In this document: positions 48,131 to 57,100 of the stretch, piece by piece
Position numbering within the stretch: the first letter of the stretch is position 1
How the letters are laid out: each line of letters opens with the position of its first letter
Position numbers and translations under genes: made by a program
DNA from: Meloidogyne chitwoodi
Lineage: Eukaryota > Nematoda > Chromadorea > Rhabditida > Meloidogynidae
Assembly: GCA_015183035.1 (NCBI GenBank)
Contig: JACZZP010000019.1
Location: forward strand, 62,001-126,000
Length of the DNA: 64,000 nt
Direction of reading: 5' to 3'
Notes under the pieces: model-generated
Database searches by the model: none
Told to the model about the DNA's origin: nothing
The model's input: only the letters and a program-made list of their open reading frames with translations

Positions 48131-48553
48131 TTATTTTATCTTGTATAATTTAGGACGGTTTTTTACAACTCTTCGTTTTTTAGCTGGAGAATTAACACTT
48201 TCTTCCGAAGAGTTTTTCTTCTTTTCCTATTTTAAATAAAATAATAATAAAATTTTTGAAAATAACCTCCTTCATGGAGACTCTGTATTGAGGATGAGCA
48301 GCCAAATACTCCGCTTTACCACGTTTTGAAAGCTTAAATTCTACCTTTGCTAATCCATCATCTTGAAGTACGATAGGGCTAGTATTATAATCAGAAGTAT
48401 AGTTCGATGGAAGAGTTTTAGTATCAGAATCAGAGTATCTATCGATGTAAGATGGTCAATATTAGAATCAGAAATATTGCTGCTCGGATTAGCATAAGCA
48501 TTAACCAGTAAAAATAAAAAAATAAATAAAATTGGGAGTTGAAGTGAAGCCAT
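48131..48553 (-). pseudogene. Secreted protein with C-terminal nuclear signal, apparent frameshift
   Basis: The ATG at 48,553 starts a strong signal peptide (LQLPILFIFLFLLVNAYA) followed by NPSSNISDSNIDH. At about 48,450 the coding frame shifts by one base. The new frame continues Ser/Tyr/Asp-rich, then LAKVEFKLSKRGKAEYLAAH, to a GAG|GTTATT donor at 48,267. The next exon (48,226-48,131) continues in phase and ends with a bipartite-like nuclear localisation signal (NSPAKKRRVVKNRPKLYKIK) and TAA; AATAAA-type signals follow. No plausible intron explains the shift, so this is either a one-base deletion (broken gene) or a sequence error. A signal peptide plus a nuclear signal is the hallmark of nematode effectors delivered to host nuclei; that role is inference. 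I recognise no family. Confidence 0.6.
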
Positions 48554-49706
48554 TTTTGGGGAGAAAAATGGAAAATGAATGAGAGTAAAATATAAAAAAT
48601 TAAAAATGAATGGGGGATTTGAGAAAGGGGTGATAATCTTATATAAATAAATTAATACGTAGGAGTTGTTACGTGTATTTAGCCAAATTTCGCGCAATTG
48701 CACTTTTTTCTAAAGGGAGACTGCTTTGCAGAGTTCATAGGCCCCAGCATTTCAATTTTAATCATTTAAATTTGCAAGGCCTTCATATTGTTTTCACGTG
48801 ATCACCGCAGTGTGTGAGCGTTTGACGTTTAGTGTTGGACTAAAATTCCTAGAGGATTCTCGACTTCCTTTACAAATTATCACCTCATATTAATACACGA
48901 TAAATATTTGAGTAACGGGCAATCCACCACATGACCAAAATACCCTATGACCAAAATATTTTGTTATGACCAAAATATTTTGTTTTATTTTTAATTTAAG
49001 TGATTTATATATTTTAACTTTAAATAAAAATGTTTCTGAATATTTTTTATGTTTTTTATATGTATTTTAAATTTTTAGGAAAATATTTTTATAGGGTGGA
49101 TTGGTCATAGGGCATTTTAGTCATGTGGTGGATTGGTCATGTGGTGGTTTGTCGTAGGGTGGATTGCCCCGACACGAAATATTTTCTTAAATTTTTGTTT
49201 CATTTGAAGAGTTCGAAACAATGAATCTAATGAGGTATGATAGACTTTTAAACATTCATTCTTTTTAGAGAAAAAATTTTTTGTAATTTAAAAATTTCGT
49301 TGAAGGAATATTTTAAATTTTTATAAAAAAATTTCCATTTGCTGAAAATTTATGAATATAGTATCATAAAAAACTACGATGGAAAAATTAAAAAAATCAA
49401 AATATTCCATCACACACAATTTTTTAAACTATTTAAATAAATTTTTCTACATGTGTTAAATATAAAAATATATACTAAGCAAAAATATAAAATTTATGCA
49501 TAAAATAATTTTCATAGAAAATAAAATAATTTAAAATTTTTTAAATCCCAAAATAATGTTACAAATAACCCAATTTTACATAAAACCCAAAAAAATGTTT
49601 TTTTACGAATAAAATTAAAATCTTTTTTACAATCTCAGCATATTTACCTTTGTTCCAAAATATGCCTTCTAAATGAGAAAAAATTAAATTGTAAAATTAA
49701 AAATAA
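48554..49706. other. Intergenic region with one MITE
   Basis: Upstream flank of the minus-strand secreted gene, then the element at 48,917-49,169, then AT-rich DNA to the outer element at 49,707. No exon supported. Confidence 0.5.
48917..49169. mobile_element. GGGCAATCCACC inverted-repeat element
   Basis: The left end GGGCAATCCACCACATGACC continues as AAAATACCCTATGACC; the right end is the reverse complement with an extra copy of the ATCCACC unit (GGTGGATTGGTCATAGGGC ... GGGTGGATTGCCC). The centre is AT-rich. A short non-autonomous element; the duplication is unclear. Confidence 0.75.
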
Positions 49707-50019
49707 ATAAAGGCAATCATAGCGAATCTGGGTCCCGGCGAAAAAAAATTCAACAAATCTGAAAACATGTGTCTAGGGGTAATTTTGGGCGCTGATCATG
49801 AATCTGTACTCAGATTTTGTCTAATACTTGATTTTATCTAGATTTTTCATCAAGTACTTGATCTTTTTTGGAAAACGAAAAAGAGACATAATATTCGATT
49901 CGTCTCGTCGAGCTGGATCGAATGGTACCACTCACGTTTTATAAAATTGAATATGAACCGAGTTGCATGCGATTGAAACTCGTAAAACAGTGGAGGCGTA
50001 AGCTCCTTTTAGTGATTAC

Positions 50020-50341
50020 TGTCGTAAAATATACAACAAAAATTTATAAAAAATAATCCTTTTCTTTTACAAATATTTATTCTTTTAAATAAAACAATTT
50101 AAAGATAGAGAAGCTTGTCCAAGAGAAAAAATATAACATCTTAAATATAAAAAAAAAGAAGGCGTATTTAAAAAGTACATAAATATAATCACCAAATATT
50201 TTTCAGAAAAAAGGGCGTATTTAACAATTAAAGTAGAGAAAAAATAAAAATACCAAAAAAAGAATTTAAAATCATCTTTTTTACAAAAAGATGATTAATG
50301 GAAAGAAAAATAAAAAATTAAAAATGTCGCATTTAGCGACA
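50020..50341 (-). repeat. 3' LTR of the BEL/Pao element
   Basis: Same 322 bases as the 5' LTR. It is preceded on the minus strand by TTCTGGAG, a short purine end that may serve as the plus-strand primer. The ATTAC duplication lies directly outside at 50,015-50,019. Confidence 0.95.
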
Positions 50342-50397
50342 CTCCAGAATTGACAGAAAAAAATTTTAAGATAATTCAGAACAACAAAAAAATATGT

Positions 50398-51168
50398 TTA
50401 ATCTTTCTTTGAAGATGATGATTGTAAATGTATGTCGTTGATATTATCCCATTCTCCCGCATGTTTTATCATCTGCTGTAGGCTCTCTCTAATCAACTCG
50501 ATTTTTGTCCAATAGTCAGCTCGATCAACTACCGTTTTGCAGCCCGAATGTGGAATGAGAGCGAGACAATCAAAAGCTAAAGAACGAATGCGTTTAACAC
50601 AGCTTGCTTCTTTAGAATGAGAGCCTCGAATGTCATTTGATTGATTATTTTTAACTTCACTCATTAATTTTTCTCTCTTCATCTTTAAAATTTTCATGGC
50701 TTTTTCTTCAGTCTGATTGGGTATTATCATTTTTACTGGTGATCTGTAAAATACTTCATCTGAAATTAAAGCTTTCTTTCTCGGAATTGGCGGTAGTGGC
50801 AAATTTTCATTTAGATCGTCACGTGCACGCTTAACTAAAATTGAGTCAACAATTCTTTTTCCTATCTCCTTTTCTCTTCCAAATACTTTTCTTAGTTCAT
50901 TTTCTTTTTCAATTTTAAGAGAATTTTCAATTTTATTCGCTTTGATTGGTTCTTTACTGGATACAATTTCTGAAACTTTAAAAGTTTGTTTAATTATTTT
51001 TCTTTTATTTATTTTACTTAGTAGCTCTTTGTCCTCAGGAGTGGCACTGCGTTCTATCTCGGATTTTTCACTTTCGCTTTCAGTCCCACTTTCAAAAATT
51101 GCCGGGTCTGTCATTTTAATCTTCTTTCCTCCTCTAATTTCTTTTTGAGGTGCTTTTTTAGGTGGCAT
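50398..51168 (-). CDS. Basic 256-residue C-terminal/accessory frame of the retroelement
   Basis: It begins at an internal ATG (MPPKKAPQKEIRGGKKIKM) in the same frame as the polyprotein, 17 bases after a good splice acceptor (CATATTTTAG). It could therefore be made from a spliced subgenomic mRNA as an independent protein. Composition: a basic N-terminus, an acidic Ser/Glu patch (ESGTESESEKSEIERS), Lys/Glu-rich helices with a Pro patch (ENLPLPPIPRKK), and a C-terminal segment with Cys and aromatic residues (LAFDCLALIPHSGC, VDRADYWTKIELIRESL). It matches no retroelement domain I know. A nuclear or nucleic-acid-binding accessory role is inference from charge only. It lies downstream of the env membrane anchor, with a second membrane-like segment (51,180-51,260) just before it. 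Confidence 0.55.
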   Translation of the reverse strand: MPPKKAPQKEIRGGKKIKMTDPAIFESGTESESEKSEIERSATPEDKELLSKINKRKIIKQTFKVSEIVSSKEPIKANKIENSLKIEKENELRKVFGREKEIGKRIVDSILVKRARDDLNENLPLPPIPRKKALISDEVFYRSPVKMIIPNQTEEKAMKILKMKREKLMSEVKNNQSNDIRGSHSKEASCVKRIRSLAFDCLALIPHSGCKTVVDRADYWTKIELIRESLQQMIKHAGEWDNINDIHLQSSSSKKD

Positions 51169-54100
51169 TTTCCAAAAAAATTTTTCTAAAATATGAGAAA
51201 ATGTTAATATTAATATCAATGTGAAACATAAGTATAGTATCATTATGTGGATGAAATTAAAATATTTAAAATTAATGAATTCTTTATAAAATATTATAAG
51301 ATTTAAAGATTTAAAATGAAATTTCTTTATAATGTTCTCATATTTATACAAAATATTCCCCAAAAATAACGGGCCAAGGACAAGATGAGTATGTTTTTCT
51401 CCAAAAAATGTGTCATTTTTTGAAAGAAGATGTTCATATTTTCCAAATTTCCTTATGTAAAAATATTCCTCTTTTAATGATTCATAAAAATTTTTAAATT
51501 TTCCTGTTCTTGATAAAAAATAAAAATTGCATTTTTTCAAGATTCTTTTAATAAACAAAAATTTCAAAAATGATTGATGACTAAACTTTACACTTAAATC
51601 TAACTCTTTCGTGTTCAAGTGTTGGATGTTATAATTAAGTCTATAATTTTTTGAAGGAAAATTAGATATCCCTCTCAGAATCTCTTTGTCAAAAACATTT
51701 TTACAGACCTTCTGGGCTTCTCCCCCTTCAAAAAAGGATATACAATATATTATACAGAGTGACTTTAACAAGTACTTGTAAATTCGAAAAAATAGTTTAC
51801 ATTTAATTAATATCCAAATAAACAAAAAACAAAATATCAATATTAATATCAGAATAATAACATTTTTAACATATAAAACAAAATTAAACAAATCTGAATT
51901 AAATATTTCTAAAATATAATTTGAATTAAAACCAGAATTATGATTTTTTCTCATTACTTTATTTTTTGTTTCCGAATGAATCCACAGTGGATTATTTTCA
52001 AATTCATTAATATCAATTAAAAATAGATTTCCTTTAATTCTTATATCAGATATACCACCCAAACACTTTATTTTGCACTTTATATCTATATTGGCCTGAT
52101 TAAAACTTAGTCTTTTAATTACATTTTCACCAATTTCTGTGCATTTGGCTATAAAACTAAGATCATTTTCACAAGTTACTTCTGCGAGGGCTATTCCATT
52201 CGTAGTTTTGCACGTGTAATTCAGATCTGCGCCAGTCCTACACTTATAACATCCACCGAATTCGAATATTTTAATTTCACATTTAGTCCATTCATCAATT
52301 ATGACTGCTCTTAAATTATTTACTTTAATTATCACATCAACGGGCATATCATAAATCTCAGAATATACGTATTTTCCATCATAACTCAAATCCAATGTCT
52401 GTGATTTAATTGGTAATATCTTTTGAGTGTCTAGTATTAATCCTTCTAATTCTAAATTTTTACATTTACAATTTACTATTTCATTATCATGATCAGGTGA
52501 ACACTCTTGACAAATTTCTTCTTTTATGTCACATGTGAAATTTTTAACAGCATCATAACTTTTACAATGGACGTCTGAGTAAATTCCTTCTGTTAATGAA
52601 ACGAATTTTCTATTTCCAATAAATTTTCCATTCATTTCTGGTTCCGGAGGTAAAGAAAATTGGGTAATTGCTATACTTATATTTTCTCCCTGTACTGTTG
52701 TACCAGGTTGTATAGTAAATACAGATTCATTTTTAATATTACTTTCATTATTAATAAAAAATGTTTCCAATCTAAAATAAAATATTGGTACCCATTTACA
52801 TGTAAAAATTTCATAAATATCAGAATCTGTGGGTACAACGTATATTCTATAAAATAGGCAACTAGATCCAGAAGTAACCCCGCATTTACACCATATAAAA
52901 CTACATGATGCAGAACATCGATTATAACCAGTATAATTTTTCCAGGGTTCTAATTCTTTAATATTTTGTTCCCAATCATTATTAACAATGAGACAATTAT
53001 CATGGTGACAACTTCCTGTATTTGGACACGATTTTACTGTTTGAACTCTAGTTTCATAAGATCTCAAATATTTTTCAATAATTGGTTCACATTTCATTTT
53101 AAATCCTTCGGGGGTTAAATTTATTTCTCCCATTATTTTATTTTTATTATCTTTAAGTAAAATAGATTGTTTTACTTTATTATCCATCATGGTCAGTGTT
53201 TCTACAAAATTCCATGAACAATCAATTTTTCCATCTCTTCGAGTACAAACTTCAGTTAAGGCACTTCTAGAAATAATTTCTCCACTACAGACGTTTAGAA
53301 ATATTATCAATATTAAGGATCTTTTCTTTAAAGTCCATTTCTTTTTTCTAGTTCTAAAATCTCTAGTATCAATATTTCTTGAATAACAGCATTTAAATAA
53401 TTTCCAAATATTTTTAAACAAACAATAAAAAATAGAACAACTAGTAGTCAATACTAGAATCAAAATCGCGATTATTACGAGAGATATAAACGGTGAACAT
53501 ATGTGATTTATCATTCTTTCAATACAAAAATAGCAAGAAATAAGTTTGCAAGGGTCACTTGGTTCACACTTTACTTCATATTTTAATAAATTTCTAGTTT
53601 TTGACCAAAAATTCACTTCACAATGATGGTGGGTAATTAATATTTCTTTATCTAATTCATATTGAAATTGATCAACTCTAAGATGAGTTGTACATGGACC
53701 TTCATTACAACATATCTCGTATTTATCAATTTGTTCAGAAGAACTAATAAGTATTCCTTTATCATTACATTCAACTAAACAATCATTACAACGTAATTTT
53801 CCAGTTACTTCGCAAATCATTATTAAAAATAGCCAAAAAATAAATAATATTGAAATTATATTGGACAAAGTTTTTATTTTTCCTTTAATACTTCCTTTTT
53901 GTGACTTTGTTGGTTCGTCCTCATCTGATTCTTCGCTCTGGAGTATATTATCTTTTTTATCTTCTATTTCTTTATCCTCAAGATTTATTTCTAACGGGTA
54001 TAATTTATTTATTGGTCTTGAAAGGATTGAACCGTTAGGCATCAAAATCTTCACATTTCTGACACAACGTCCGTCTTTTGTGTCCAGTAATTCTACGATT

Positions 54101-57100
54101 TTAACTAATTTCCACATATTTCGTGGAACAAATTCTTCTTCTAATATAACAATTTCATTAATTTTTGGTTCTCTTTTTGTCTGTAAACGGGGGCCTTTCA
54201 TATTCCACTGACTTCTATCTCTTAACCAAATTAAATATTCCCTTTTCCAGCGTTTCCAAAGTTCATTTAACAAAAATTCAGTGTGAACAAAAGATTCTTT
54301 ATAATTTATTGCAATATCTTTTAAATCGGCTACTTCTAATTCTAAACATAAATTTCTCTTTGGATAAAGAAAATCAATGGGTCTTAACGGAATTATTCCT
54401 GGAATATCCGGATTTTCTTCTATAGCAGTCAATGGTCTCATATTCAAAATTCCTTCTACTTCTATCGTAAAAGTTATAATTTCTTCCCATTTTAATATCT
54501 TTTTTCCTAAAGTTTTCTTAAATGCGTCCTTAACCAAAGCGACGATTCGTTCATATACTCCGCCTTTCCACGGACTCAATTCTTTAATAAATTTCCAGTG
54601 CAATTCTTTTCCAATTAACTTTAAATGAACTTTACAACTTTTAGAACAAGCAATAAAAGTTTTAGAATTATCAGACAAAATCTTTTCAGGACATCCTCTT
54701 CGAGAGGCAAATCTTTTTAATACATTTATACAAGTATCTGCTTTTAAATTTTTTACTGGTTCTAAATAAACTGCTCGAGTACAAAGACAAGTGATTAATG
54801 TAATCCAAAATTTCTTCTCCTGATTATCAATTTCTCGAAACAATGACGGACCTAAATGGTCTATTCCAATACTTTTAAACGGAGAAGTGCGTTGAATTCG
54901 TTCAACAGGTAAGTTTGGGAATTTTGGTAACATAAATGGATACGATTTCATCCTTTTACATTTCAAACAACGATTAAGTACTTCCTTTACTTTTCTTCTG
55001 GCCTGAGGCGTCCAAAATTGACTTAAAAATTCAACAAGCGTACTTTGGACTCCAGAATGTTTAAATCTTTCGTGAATATCCTTTATAATTAATGGCAAAA
55101 TTTCCGAATTTTTTGGAATAATTATCGGATTTTCTAAGTCGCTAGGGGCATCACTATTTTCAATTCTTGATTTTAATCTTTTAATTTCCCATTTATCTTC
55201 AAATATAATCCATTTTTCAAAATCTTTTATCTTTTCATTTTGTGCCAATTTTATTAATAAATTTTCAGCATTTTGTTCGAAATTTTCATTTTTTAAGAGT
55301 AAAAATTTATTTTTCCATTTATCCTTTTTTAAAATTAAATCTAATTTTATTTTTAAAAATTTCAGTACGAACGAAATAATTTTAACAAGTTTTTTCCAAT
55401 TATTAAATTTATTGAATTCTAACAATTTTATTTCCTTAGTTTGTACAATTAAAGTATTAAATATTGGGGGAATCGATTCAATTTTTATTTCTAATTCATT
55501 TGGCCATTTATTTTCAGTTTTATTTATCCATGCTGGACCATTCCACCATAAATTATTCAATCTTAATTCTTCAGGTTTGCAGCCTCTAGTACATACATCT
55601 GCTGGATTTTCATGAGTAGATACGTATTTAAATATACAATCCGTATTTTTACGTATTTCTATTAGTCTGTTTTGAATAAAACGTGGCTGTTTTTCTTTAC
55701 AATTTATCCATAATAAAACTACTTTAGCATCACTCCAAACCACTTTTTTCTCAATCTCTAATTTTAATTCATTTTCAACAAATTTAAGTGCGCGTGTGCC
55801 AATTAATAATCCTAACAACTCCATTCTTGGAATAGTTAGATCTTGTTTTTTCGACTTTATTCTGTTACGAGCATATACTAAACAAGTTTTGAAATTATCA
55901 TTTTCTTCACTTCTTAAATACACAGCGGCGGCGTACGTATTTTTATTTGCATCTACAAATACGTGTAATTGATACTTTTTCGTTTTTCCTTTAAAACAAA
56001 CAAGTCTAGGTATAATTATTTCTTGATTTTCCCAAGAATTTAAAATAATTTTCCATTCATTGAGATGATCTATTTCTAATTCTTCATCCCAATTTTTCGG
56101 TTTATCCCATAATTTTTGAAACAACAATTTAGGATTTACTAAACAAGGTGAAACAAGTCCTAACGGATCAAATAACGAGGCCATTACTTCCAAAACCTTT
56201 CTTCGAGTAATTCTTATTTCAGAATTTGAATTGGGGAATTTTATTTCCAAATTATCTTGTTTTAAATCCCAGTGGATTCCTAATACCTTTTGACTTAAAT
56301 CTGTCAATTGATCATTTTTTGGTATGCGTTCTAACGCATTTCTTGCGTTAGTTACACATTCTCTCAAATTCATTTTTCCTTCACTAAATATTTTTTTCAA
56401 TTCAACATATTTTTCATATACATCATTCTTTGTATTACAATCAACGAAAACATTATCAACATAAATATTTTTAAACAAATTTTCTTTGCCAGGATATTTA
56501 CTTAGATGATGTTCGATTGTCATTGCCAAAAGACTAGGTGAACATATAATTCCAAATGCTACTCTTGTAAAACGATAAATTATTAAATTATCGGAAGTTA
56601 GAGGTTTATTTACGTTTCTCAACCATAAAAACTTAGTAACTTCTCGATCGGCTTCTTCTAGTTCAATTTGTAAGAATGCTTTCTCAATATCTAATAATAA
56701 CGGGAATTTCGATAATCTAAAACGCATGATCAAGCCTGCTAAATCCGGTAATTTTAATGGTCCTCTTAAGAGGTGATCATTTAAACTTTTTCTCCCTCTG
56801 GTTCTAGCTGAGGCATTATAGACTTCTCTAATTTTTTCTCCTTTAAATACAGGATGATGGGGTAAATAGTGCTCCAATTCTCCCTTTCTTTGAGAAGTCT
56901 CTTCAATTATACCATTATGAAGTTGTTCTTTAATAGTTTTATCAATTTTTTCTAAAGTTTCAGATCCTATTTTATTCTGGAACCGAGATAACAATGATTC
57001 TAAACAACGGTAAGATATTCCATAATTCGTAGGTAAATCTGGGTTTTCGTCTTTCCATAGCCATTTTACTCTATATCTGCCATCAACTTGTTTTACGGAT

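Noticed and set aside
47907..48239. 110-codon plus-strand frame
   Set aside because: Antisense to the 3' exon and 3' flank of the minus-strand secreted-protein gene, which has splice, phase and stop support.
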